Part shown: positions 11,205-21,430 of the stretch, in pieces
Layout of the letters: the number at the start of each line of letters is the position of its first letter
Numbering within the stretch: the first letter of the stretch is position 1
NCBI GenBank assembly: GCA_963693085.1
Contig: OY856413.1
Coordinates: 470,015,879-470,079,878, forward strand
Length of the DNA: 64,000 nucleotides
Source of the DNA: Alisma plantago-aquatica
Lineage: Eukaryota; Streptophyta; Magnoliopsida; Alismatales; Alismataceae
Direction of reading: 5' to 3'
Translations under genes and position numbers: made by a program
The notes under the pieces: generated by a model
What the model saw: the letters and a program-made list of their open reading frames with translations, nothing else
What the model was told of the DNA's origin: nothing
Database searches by the model: none

Positions 11205-11261
11205 AATGTTCTCTATGATGTTGTTTTAAGCAATGCCTGTGGACAGGGAGATAATTGACAG

Positions 11262-11975
11262 ATGGAAAATCTTAATGCTATTAACACCAACCCTGGGCAG
11301 AACTATTACAATCCGAATCAAAATAGGAATCACCCAGGCTTCCAGTACGGAAATCCTTCAGGAGCTATGAACTCACATCAATTTGTTCCGAATAATCAAC
11401 CAAGAGGCCCATCTGGGTATCAGTTTAACCAGCAACAGAACTTTGGGAATCAAGGAAACTTCAAGGGAAACTTTCAGAACAGAAACTATAATAATTATCA
11501 GAATAACTCTCAGTATCAAAGCTTGAACCAACAACAGGGTCAAACAGGATCCATCCCTTCTGATGACAAGCTATCTACCATTGAAAAGTTATTGCAAACA
11601 CAACAAACGATGATAGCCAATCAACAAGCCCAGCAGAAGGCTATTGAAACTCAACTAGCTCAACTTGCTGCTAGTATTAAGCCACAAGCTGGAGTCTTCG
11701 CCGGACAACCTGAGAACAATCCGAAACATCTGGAGCAGCTGAAGGTTATCGCCACAAGATCAGGGAAAAGTTATTTGGATCCCCCAACAAAGACAACTGT
11801 GGTTAATTCTGACGAGAGTGAACCTATGACAGACCAAAACTTGACAACACCGGAATTGCAATCAAAGGAAAGCAAGACTGATAAGGGAAGTTCTGAAAAA
11901 GTTGTCGATGAAGAAGTAGAGACACCTGAACCAGATATTCCTGTATATAAGCCTCGTGTTCCTTTCCCATCCTGA
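11262..11975 (+). pseudogene. gag: gag C-terminal / gag-pol linker segment (N/Q-rich)
   Basis: A 237-codon open piece in the same frame as gag, separated from it by TGA codons at 11202 and 11256. It is low in complexity: N, Q, Y, G-rich (QNYYNPNQNRNHPGFQYGN) and then a Q-rich helix (TIEKLLQTQQTMIANQQAQQ), followed by an acidic region ending VYKPRVPFPS. In Athila and Tat elements this stretch links nucleocapsid to protease. It ends in TGA at 11973-11975 before LRETKLDTRF, where an Arg codon CGA is likely original (C-to-T change, inference). Confidence 0.85.
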
Positions 11976-12023
11976 CTGAGGGAAACCAAGCTTGATACTA
12001 GATTCATCAAATTCAAAGAGGCT

Positions 12024-14714
12024 ATGAAGAAGCTCCATGTTGATATACCATTCTTAGATGCTCTTAATGAGATACCAGCCTGGACCAAGTATCTAAAGTC
12101 GCTTCTCATCAAGAAGTACATCACTGAAGAATATGAAACTGTAAAATTGGCTGCTACCACATCAGATATCATACTAAGCAAGATGCCAAAGAAACAAAAA
12201 GATCCAGGATCCTTTGGAATCTCATGCCACATCGGTGATTCATCATGCAAGAAAGGATTGGCGGATCTTGGCGCAAGTATTTCTATTATGCCGCTGAGTC
12301 TATGCAAGAGATTAGGGTTCGACGAATTGCTTCCAACTGCTATGACTATTCAACTTGCGGACAAATCAGTAAAAAGACCGTTAGGAATTCTCGAAGACAT
12401 CCCGGTCAAGGTAGGCAAGGACGCATATGTCCCATGTGATTTTGTCATCATGGACATAAAAGAAGACACCAAATACCCTCTCATCTTCGGTCGCCCTTTC
12501 CTCGCCACTGCTAGAGCCCTTATCGATGTTGAAGCTGGAACATTACTGCTCAAGTTAGGTAAAGAAACTCTTGAGTTCAAGGTTTTTGAAAGCATGAGAA
12601 GACCAAGTATACAGGAGGAGGTCTATCTGATAGATTGTGTTGAGCAGATGTCACAGCTTACTCAAGAATATCACGAGTCATGCGATCCCTTGGAAACTTC
12701 TCTATACGACCTTTTTAATGATGAACCTATTGACCAACAAGATAAGGACTGCACCGAACCTCCCGACTCTACTAAAGGAAATCCTGAAGCTACCTATGAA
12801 GAATTAAAGGTTACCGAAACCCCAGAAGAAATCAGTGAAAAACCAGAACTTCCTGAAATGAAGCCCCTACCTGAAGGGCTGAAGTATATGTTTTTAGATG
12901 ATCTCAAAGTTTGTCCTGTCATTATAAACTCTGGTTTAACGACCAAACAAGAAGAGCAACTTCTGGAAGTATTAAAGGATAGCAAGAAAGCCATAGGCTA
13001 CAAAATGAGTGACCTCAAAAGAGTCAGCCAAGCGTTGTGCATGCACAGAATCCCCATGATGGAAGACCATAAGCCAACGATCGAGCATCAACGAAAGTTG
13101 AACCCGAATATGAAGGAAGTGGTCCGTCGTGAGATCATCAAACTCCTTACAGCTGGAATAATATACCCGATATCGGACTCACCATGGGTGAGCCCGGTTC
13201 ATGTTGTACCCAAGAAAGGAGGTACTACCATTATAAGAAATGAAAACAATGAGCTCATCCCCACCCGAACAGTCACTGGGTGGTGGATGTGTATTGATTA
13301 TAGAAAATTAAACAAGGCCACTCGGAAGGATCATTTTCCTATGCCCTTCCTCGATCAAGTTTTAGAAAGATTGGCCCATCAAGAATATTTCTGTTACCTG
13401 GACGGTTACTCTGGATTCTATCAGATCCCCATACATCCAGATGATCAAGAAAAAACTACTTTCACATGTCCCTTTGGGACATATGCTTTTAAAAGGATGC
13501 CTTTTGGTCTGTGTAATGCCCCTGCAACTTTTCAACGTTGCATGACTGCCATTTTTGCAGGGCTTACTGAAACAGTTATGGAGGTTTTCATGGACGATTT
13601 TTCTGTATATGGGGACTCCTTCGATTCCTGTCTTGAGAATCTCTCCATGGTCCTCAAACGTTGTGAAGAAGCACATCTGGTGCTAAATTGGGAGAAATGC
13701 CACTTTATGGTAAAGGAAGGCATTGTTTTGGGCCACAAGGTTAGCAACAAAGGAATTGAAGTTGATAAAGCCAAGGTAGAAGTCATCTCTAAACTGGATG
13801 TCCCCACAAATGTAAAAGAAGTTCGCACATTCCTTGGTCACGCTGGATTCTATAGAAGGTTTATACGTGACTTTTCCAAGATAATGAAGCCAATGACTAA
13901 TCTACTTTTAAAGGATGCTGATTTCAATTTCAATGAAGAATGCGTCAAAAGTTTTGATATGCTGAAGAAAGCCCTTACAACTACTCCCATCATTAGAGCT
14001 CCCGATTGGGACCACCCCTTTGAAATTATGTGTGATGCCAGTGATTACGCGGTGGGTGCTGTCTTAGGACAATGCATAGAGAAGAAACATTATGTGATCT
14101 ATTATGCATCAAAGACCCTCGACGAAGCTCAAAGGAATTATGCTACTACTGAAAAGGAGATTTTAGCAGTCATTTATGCTTTCGACAAATTCAGATCCTA
14201 CCTTACTGGTTCGAAGGTAATCGTTTACACTGACCATGCTGCTATCCGTTATCTTATGACAAAGAAGGATGCTAAGCCAAGGCTTATCAGAGGGATACTC
14301 CTTCTACAAGAATTTGACCTTGAAATAAGAGATAAAAAAGGGACGGAGAATGTCGTGGCAGATCACCTGAGTCGCATCCACACTCTGGATGCTGAAGGGA
14401 TTCTGATAAACGACTCTCTACCAGATGATCAGCTTATGAGAGTCTCAGGATTCGAACCATGGTATTCAGACTTAGTAAACTACCTTGCCGCCGGAGTCAT
14501 CCATCCTCAATACACCGGGAATGCTCTGAAGAAATTTATGCATGATGTGAAGCATTACTATTGGGATGAACCATATCTTTTCAAACTCTGTGCAGATGGA
14601 TTGTATAGACGTTGTGTCGCCGAAGAAGAAGCCCATTCTATTTTGGAACAATGCCACTCAGGACCCGTGGGTGGGCATATGAGCTCTAAAAAGACTGCCT
14701 TAAAAATTTTGTAA
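12024..14714 (+). pseudogene. pol: pol: protease, reverse transcriptase, RNase H and start of integrase
   Basis: An 896-codon open segment, same frame as gag. Aspartic protease active site DLGAS is near residue 81. The reverse transcriptase spans about 340-560, with WMCIDYRKLNKATRKDHFPM, YLDGYSGFYQIPIHP, FGLCNAPATFQRCM and catalytic FMDDFSVYG at 13587-13613. RNase H follows (CDASDYAVGAVLGQ, TEKEILAVIYAF, YTDHAAIRYL, DHLSRI). The integrase zinc-finger histidines (CHSGPVGGHM) lie near the end. TAA at 14712-14714 interrupts the HHCC finger, probably from a CAA codon (inference). All catalytic residues I looked for in this segment are present. The ATG at 12024 is only the first after an upstream stop; the natural product would be processed from a Gag-Pol polyprotein. 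Confidence 0.95.
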
Positions 14715-15752
14715 TGTGGATTTTTCTGGCCAACTTTATCCAAGGACAGTTATGATTTTGTCATATCATGTGATAAGTGTCAAAGAGCTTGCAATATAAC
14801 CAAGAGAGATGAAATGCCACTGAATCTATGGCAAGAAGTCGAGATATTTGACGTCTGGGGAGTGGACTATATGGGGCCATTCCCATATTCTAATGGATTC
14901 TCTTACATCCTTGTGGCGGTGGACTACGTCTCCAAATGGGTTGAAGCTATACCAACCGTCACCTGTGATTCAAAACCAGTCATCAAACTATTCAAAGATA
15001 TTATCTTCCCACGGTTCGGAGTGCCGAGAACCGTGATATCTGACGGAGGATCCCACTTCATTGAAAGAAGCCTTGAAGCTCTTCTACGAAAATATGGCGT
15101 CTCACACAAGATAGCTTCACCTTATCATCCACAAACCAGTGGACAGGTAGAGGTCTCCAACCGACAACTTAAGGCTATCCTTGAGAAAACCGTTGGACGT
15201 AATCGAAAAGATTGGGCGACAAAAATCAACGACGCCTTATGGGCTTATCGCACTGCTTATAAGACTCCCCTTGGGACTACCCCTTTTCGATTGATATATG
15301 GAAAGAGTTGCCACCTTCCAGTCGAACTTGAACATAAGGCATGGTGGGCAATTAAACAAATAAACTTCGATATGAAACAAGCGGGTCAAGCCAGAATTCT
15401 GCAACTCCATGAGCTGGATGAACTCAGAATGACAGCCTATGAGAATGCACGAATCTACAAAGAACGTACAAAACTCTGGCATGATGGACATCTGAAACAA
15501 AAAGACATACGAGTGGGAGACCAAGTCCTAGTTTTCAACTCCAGATTAAAATTGTTCCCAGGAAAACTCCGCTCACGTTGGTGCGGACCTTACATCGTCA
15601 AAAGCATCTCCCCCCATGGTGCTTTCTCTTTATGGAGCGACGGGTCTGGCGAATTTATAGCAAATGGTCACCGCTTGAAAAGATACTTCACACCAGCTGA
15701 CAAAGGCACCGAAATAATGTTGGAATTCAACAATCCAAAGGACCCACCATAA
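14715..15752 (+). pseudogene. pol: pol: integrase core and C-terminal domain
   Basis: Continues the gag-pol frame after the TAA at 14712. The second half of the HHCC finger (CDKCQRA) comes first. The catalytic triad is intact: Asp at 14865-14867 (GVDYMGPF), Asp at 15042-15044 (VISDGGSHF) and Glu at 15150-15152 ([10 protein letters not shown]), with exactly 35 residues between the last two, the DD35E pattern. A C-terminal [19 protein letters not shown] region resembles the integrase tail of this clade, and no chromodomain follows. It ends at TAA 15750-15752. The longest ATG-started piece is 14814-15752. Integrase inserts the cDNA into the host chromosome. Confidence 0.94.
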
Positions 15753-16614
15753 TTCCGAAGAACTCTGTCGAGCCATCGACATAAAACAAAGGCGCTTGTC
15801 GGGAGGCAACCCGACCAATAAATCTATTTTACTTTTCCTTTTCAAATTTTGTTCCTTATAGTTAAATTTTCCTTAAATAAAATTTGCCTTATGAGAGAGT
15901 TTTTCTTTCAGGACACGAGATCGGATTGGTGCTGATCAGAACGAATTCATTCTCGGCAGTCATACCTGGTGTTTCCTTTCCCCTCCATCTCGAATTTAGG
16001 GTTTGCTCGAGGACGAGCAAATCTCTAAGTTCGGGGTGGAGGGTGGGTGGTACGTATTCCACTTCCACATACACACCCTCTTTTCATATTCAATATGTCT
16101 CTATCATAAAATCTTGTCTTTTGTTGATAAAAATGTAACTAACTTTTTTCTATGCATCTTCTATCATAACATCCTCCTTATTCGAAGCAAATCCTCAAGA
16201 GGACTGACTTTTGAAACTTGCCTGAAATCATCCTGTGAAACTTATGATTCCTAACATCATAATTCTTTTTACATAATGATAAGTATCTGTCAAACTTATA
16301 GGGATCAAACACGTCGCGCTTCCTAACTGACTAGTGGAACAATGGCTCAGAAACCCCACCGGATCCGCATCAAGTCATTATTTGAGCAGAGTATGACAAA
16401 GAGAATAACCCGGTTTTGAATTGTAAATCAAGTTGCATCCTGATCTGAACTCTCTTCTACACTTCTTCTATCATCTTCGTATCCCTCCATCCATAAATAC
16501 CACCAAAATAGGCAAACTTGTGCCAAACCCTAAGTTCGGGGTGGCACGCCACTTTCCCCATATCCGCTTCTTCCATACCCCTTCCAATAAATAGGGGCGT
16601 ACCACCAAAAATGC

Positions 16615-16800
16615 AATCTCGAGTCGAATAGAGGAGAGATCTGCACTAAAAAGATGCCAAAGTGCACACAAAATAAATGCAATCTCGAGTCGAATAGAGG
16701 AGAGATCTGCAACAAAAGATGCCATAGCGCACACAAAAAAATATGCAATAAATGAAATTGCAAAACAAATAAAAATCTCGAGTCGAATAGAGGAGAGATT
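16615..16800 (+). repeat. Three copies of a ~26-bp motif in the 3' non-coding region
   Basis: AATCTCGAGTCGAATAGAGG followed by AGAGAT occurs at about 16615, 16681 and 16774. The first two copies share longer flanks (GCAAAAGATGCCA-like and GCACACAAAA). Minus-strand ORFs here come from this repeat. Confidence 0.9.
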
Positions 16801-17151
16801 TACTTCTTCTTTCCATACCACCTTTCACTCCTTTTTCTACCTAAGGGCACAATACATGCCCTACCATCCTGAACTACACCAGTGTCAGATCAAATGCATA
16901 CTTGTCGATTCTACGGGTATCTCTGAACTCCTACAAAACTCTTCGACATGCTTGGTGTTGGAAAAGGCGGGGAGGAAGCGTTGTTGGGAAACGAACTCAG
17001 GAACAAAGCTATGGAAAGACGTGTTTCGTGGTCCCAGGAAGTTGAGGTACTCACTCATACTGAGCAAAAAGAAAACATTTGTGATGTGAAGATGAAGAAA
17101 TCACATGGATCGAAAGTATTCCATCAGGCAACAGTTTCAAATTTTATGTTA

Positions 17152-17187
17152 CTCGAGGACGAGCAACGATTTAAGTTCGGGGTATTT
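17152..17187 (+). promoter_or_regulatory. PPT region before the 3' LTR
   Basis: CTCGAGGACGAGCAACGATT followed by TAAGTTCGGGGTATTT lies directly against the 3' LTR. AAGTTCGGGG is the likely primer for plus-strand synthesis, as in related elements. Confidence 0.8.
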
Positions 17188-19472
17188 TGATGAGTGCATA
17201 CTCATCATGATTTTCAATTACCTTTTTGGAACAATTTAATATCTATTCCACATCTTTTCACCCTAATATGAATCATAATGCACAAAACTACTCAGTGATT
17301 CAATAATCAAGGTTTTAACTAAATATCTTTCATTTTATGCAGGTGTAGCAGGCAACTCCATGCAAACGGTCTCAAGACCGTTTGGATCCATGCGGTCTCA
17401 AGACTGTTTGCTGGAATACACAAAGAACAAGACGAAACCAGTTGCCAAAGAAGTCCACGCGGTCTCAAGACCGTTTGGTCCCATGCGGTCCCAAGACCGA
17501 TTGGTCCCATGCGGTCCCAAGACCGTTTGGTCCCATGCGGTCCCAAGACCGTTTGGTCCCATGCGGTCCCAAGACCGTTTGGTCCCATGCGGTCCCAAGA
17601 CCGTTTGGTCCCATGCGGTCTCAAGACCGTTTGATCCCATGTGGTCCCAAGACCGTTTGGTCCCATGCGGTCCCAAGACCGTTTGGTCCCATGCGGTCCC
17701 AAGACCGTTTGGTCCCATGCGGTCCCAAGACCGTTTGGTCCCATGCGGTCCCAAGACCGTTTGGTCCCATGCGGTCTCAAGACCGTTTGGTCCCATGCGG
17801 TCTCAAGACCGTTTGGTCCCATGCGGTCCCAAGGTCGTTTGGTCCCAAACGGTCCCAAGACCGTTTGGTCCCGCGCGGTCCCAAGACCGTTCGATGCAAG
17901 CGCAAGGATCGATTGAAGAACTAAAGCCGCGCGACCACGCCAAAGCCAGGTCCAATCAAAGCAAGACCGTTTGGCGCTCAAACGACCTCCAAACCATTTG
18001 ATGCCCAAACGGTCTCAAGACCGTTTGGTGCCCAAGCGGTCTCAAGACCGTTTGGCGCCCAAACGGTCTCAAGACCGTTTGGCGCCCAAACGGTCTCCAA
18101 ACCGTTTGGAGATGATATTTCCAGCAACTTATCCAAACCGTTTGGGATCAGATCTGAAACTATAAATAGACCCCCAGGGTCCCCATTTCGAGGCATCGGT
18201 TCCGGACGCCGAAAGGGTGCCAGAGCACCACACCGATCAAGTTCCACTCCATCTACCGCTGGTGTTGCGTCCAAGGAGGCCAAGAAGAGGAAGAAGACGG
18301 CGCAAGGAGCGCATCTTCTTCACCGAGCTGCGTCCACCCTCTGCACCGAGCTCATGGCGGATCTATCTTTCTCTCCTATCCTTCTTGTATCTCGTATCAT
18401 GAGCGAGTAGTCCTCTTTCGCTGGGGTGCGGGGACTAGCCCCGCTGCCCATGCAAACCATGTTCTTTTGTTAAACTTTCCATGGCAATGTATATAACTCT
18501 TCATTTTGTCATTTATCGTTAAGCTTGTAGGTTTGTTATGTGCGTGTTTTCATCTTTGTGCTCCCTATGTTGCGATAACTTCAATGCATGGGTTCCTATG
18601 TTGCGATAACTTCAAGGCATGGGTTGGAACGTCGTTTAGCATGTTTGACCCTTGACGATAACTTCCGATGGGTTCCTTGAGGTCGTAAGTGTATGATCCG
18701 CGAGGGGACGAGCCATCTAGCCTTCGGTGACGCTTCTGTGCGCCTAACGCCTGTATAGGGGGTTCACAACCTTAGTTGGATTTTGCATCATCTTGCTAAA
18801 CGTCGATGTTTGCTCGCATGTCACCTTCCTGCTTGTTTATCGGTTAACGCGGCTGACTCCCAAACTAGAAATAGGATGGGATTTCATCGAGGTCGTAAGT
18901 GTATGATCCGCGAGGGGACGAGCCATCTAGCCTTCGGTGACGCTTCTGTGCGCCTAACGCCCGTATGGGGGGTTCACAACCTCCGTGGATTTCTGTATCT
19001 TCAGAGCCGTAAGACATGTGATCCGGATGGCGATGAGAAATCGGCTGCCTATGGTGATGCTTACGCGGACCTAACGCCCGTATGGGGGGTTCTACAGCAG
19101 CTCTATTTGGAGTGTTATATCGTGCCTGGTTTGTTTGCTAAAGAGTATGTTTATGAGTGTAGCGGTGGTCAAACCCGGTACCATCCCAGCAATTCCATAT
19201 CATTGATCTAAACTCATCTTTCTTTCCGCATTTACTTTCTTGCAATTAGTTTAATCAAACCCAAATCAACCTATTGTTCTAAATATTAGTCTTACTTAAG
19301 CTAGATCTAACTGACAAAGATTCTTAAAAACGTTGTCCTTTGGGTTCGATCCTCAACTATACTGCGATAAGATCCGTCTGCTTGCGGGTGGTATTGTTGC
19401 ACTTGGTTTTGGTAAAAGCTCGGGGATATAAACTCCGAGTGAATTTGTTAGTGCATTCAAAAAGCCACATCA
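17188..19472 (+). repeat. 3' LTR of the Athila/Tat-type element
   Basis: Same termini and internal order as the 5' LTR. Length is 2285 bp against 2233 bp; the whole 52-bp difference lies in the 26-bp array. A TATAAATA box is at 18161-18168. Confidence 0.97.
17456..17892 (+). repeat. 26-bp tandem array, about 16.8 units (3' LTR)
   Basis: Same unit as at 7969-8353, with two more units. Flanking sequences align exactly on both sides, so the size change is confined to the array. Confidence 0.97.
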
Positions 19473-19477
19473 ATGGA
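19473..19477. repeat. Target-site duplication ATGGA, right copy
   Basis: ATGGA immediately after the 3' LTR terminus CATCA, identical to 7696-7700. Confidence 0.95.
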
Positions 19478-19715
19478 TAGTGGCTTTTTTATAAATGCCA
19501 AATGATGGTTTAGTGGCCTTTATGTGGCATTTATTCGAAGCCACTAAAGACAAACCTTTAGTGGCTTTTACAACTTAAGGCACCATCTTCCTAGTGGAAT
19601 TGGCACTAGAGGCATTTTTTTAAATGTCAACAAATGCCGCTAAACCTGTTTACTGGCTTTTATTTTTTTTAGTGGCTTTTCTGAAAGGTCGCTAATGAGT
19701 ATGTTTGCAGTAGTG
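19478..19715 (+). mobile_element. 3' terminus of the CACTA element: subterminal repeats and inverted terminus
   Basis: Many short degenerate copies of TAGTGGCTTTT / GCCACTAAA occur in both orientations, typical of CACTA subterminal regions. The last bases read, on the minus strand, CACTACTGCAAACATACTCA, the terminal inverted repeat. The element therefore ends at 19715. Any 3-bp target duplication would be AGG at 19716-19718; the other end is left of the window. Confidence 0.88.
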
Positions 19716-19939
19716 AGGGTTCCACATAACATTATTCTAATTTAGGGTTTCACATGGCATTACCCTAGATTAGGATTTTCCATGGCATCACCCTCAACTA
19801 GGGTTTCACATGGCATCATCCTCATTTAGGGTTTCACATGGAATCATCCTCAATTAGGGTTTCATATGGCATCACCCTCAATTAGAGTTTCACATGGAAT
19901 CATCCTCAATTAGGGTTTCATATGGCATCACCCTCAATT
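19716..19939 (+). repeat. 28-bp degenerate tandem array, 8 units
   Basis: Units such as AGGGTTTCACATGGCATCAT followed by CCTCATTT repeat every 28 bases from 19716, 19744, 19772, 19800, 19828, 19856, 19884 and 19912. The last units alternate GGAATCATCCTC and GGCATCACCCTC, giving a 56-bp higher order. TTAGGGTTT occurs in most units but this is not a telomeric array. The CACTA terminus abuts the first unit. Confidence 0.9.
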
Positions 19940-20505
19940 AGGGTTTACTATTCATCCCAATTTGGATTCCTATTCAAGTATCCATAATCAAGGTTTACTA
20001 TTCATCCCAATTTGGGGTTTTCCAGCACATTACCCTAAATTAGGTTTACACATATCATCACCCTGGATTAGGGTTACATCCTTACCCTAGATTAGGGTTT
20101 TACTCAAGATTGCCCTGAATTAAGGTTAGGGTTCAATAACCTTGTCAATTAGGGTTTTATGCTCATGATTAGGGTTTTATGATCTCTTTACTAAGGATCA
20201 TACCTTGAATCACCACATGAATCATACTCAAGTATGAATTCCATTCTATCATTCTCTCCACTTGATTTGGTTACATCAATCATACGATCAAGTATATACA
20301 ACTATGATTAAGTTATTGCTATTATAAGCAATTAGGGTTTATCCCTTTAAAGGTATTTATCATCTAGGTACTTTAGGGATTCAACCTTTATACCTATCAT
20401 TGATTATCATTTCTATCAATCATTGGATCAGTGGAACAATCATCACCTTCAATTTCCAAATGATTGAATCACATTTGACCTCCATTCATTTTTGGGGTTT
20501 CATCA

Positions 20506-21430
20506 CCAAACGGTTTTGAAACCGAATGGACTTGGGCCTTCAAACGGGTTGGGACCGTTTGGACCCAAATGGTCTTGATATCGTTTGGACTCGAACGGTC
20601 TTAATACCATTTGGTCCAAACCCTCTCAAAACTGAATGGACCAAAAAGTCCTTTCAACACTTACACGATTCATGATTTCAATGGATGTACCGATTATCAA
20701 TTGAAGCCTTGATTTCTTTGTCACTTGAACTATTGAATAAACCTTCAATTAGACCATAAATTATGGTTTTGAACCCAATTGATCTAGAAATTCTACTCAA
20801 GAAACCTTCAATTAGGGCTTTGAATGGAGTAGCCATCAATGATCAACATTGTGGAATTGATTCCATTGCAACTAATGAATCATCATCAAATTTTTGATAT
20901 AACCTGAGCCCAAACAGTCTTTAGGTCATTTGTATGGATTCCAAACGGTCTTGAGACTATTTGCCCCATTCCATCCTTGAAATTTGTGAAATTCAATTAG
21001 GGTTTGGGTCATTGGATTGATCATCAAATCAGTAATTGATTGCATTTCAATTTGGTATCTTTGAACCTTCAAATACTCAACCATACTTAACCCTGTACCT
21101 CCAAAAGGTCTTGGTTGAACTCCAAACGGTCTTGAGACCATTTGGGTGACCTCCAAATAGTCTTGAGACTATTTGGGCTAAGCAACCCAAAAATCACAAT
21201 CAATCAATTTGAATTTCAGCACTTAATCCGATTAGGGTTTACTAATTGATAAATCTTCATCTGATGAACCCTTTGGGATTAATCAATCAAATTTGATGGA
21301 TCATTAACCATCAATATTAGCATAAAATTTTCCAAATGGTCAACCATGGTCAACTCTCCCAAACATTTTGAAACCGTTTAGCTTCAAACGGTTTGATGAA
21401 ACAGTTTGCTTTCAAACGGTTTTGTTGAAA
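20506..21430. repeat. Cluster of AAACGGTCT-type palindromes
   Basis: Examples: CCAAACGGTCTTGAGACCAT at 21122, CCAAATAGTCTTGAGACTAT at 21152 (perfect 11-bp arms around TG), CCAAACGGTCTTGAGACTAT at 20941, and CCAAACGGTTTTGAAACCGA at 20506. The core matches the palindrome of the Athila/Tat-type LTR at 7877, but surrounding sequence differs. Confidence 0.85.

Larger units (their letters stand above)
15753..17187 (+). other. 3' non-coding region of the Athila/Tat-type element, no env-like ORF
   Basis: After the pol stop comes GCGCTTGTCGGGAGGCAACC, a hairpin-capable motif I associate with the post-integrase region of Athila/Tat elements. About 1.4 kb follows with no credible ORF on either strand. 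A full PPT-like block occurs at 16006-16036, a partial one at 16531-16544, and the real one before the 3' LTR. Confidence 0.75.
7701..19472 (+). mobile_element. Complete young Athila/Tat-type Ty3/gypsy LTR retrotransposon (11.8 kb)
   Basis: All hallmarks are visible: a perfect 5-bp target duplication, LTRs starting TG and ending CA, a primer site matching the 3' end of tRNA-Asp, gag and pol in order protease, reverse transcriptase, RNase H, integrase (the gypsy order), and a PPT before the 3' LTR. The 5' LTR is 2233 bp and the 3' LTR 2285 bp; the 52-bp difference is two units of a 26-bp array. Outside the array I count about 20 mismatches by eye, near 1% divergence, implying insertion within roughly the last million years at commonly assumed plant rates (inference). 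There is no env-like ORF. Four nonsense codons make this copy non-autonomous. It sits inside a CACTA transposon. Confidence 0.97.

Noticed and set aside
16471..16828. Minus-strand ORFs with hydrophobic segments (possible env-like protein)
   Set aside because: They run across the triplicated AATCTCGAGTCGAATAGAGG motif in overlapping frames, with no start context or known domain.
19716..20350. Interstitial telomere sequence
   Set aside because: TTAGGGTTT recurs, but with a 28-bp period and degenerate spacing rather than consecutive TTTAGGG units.
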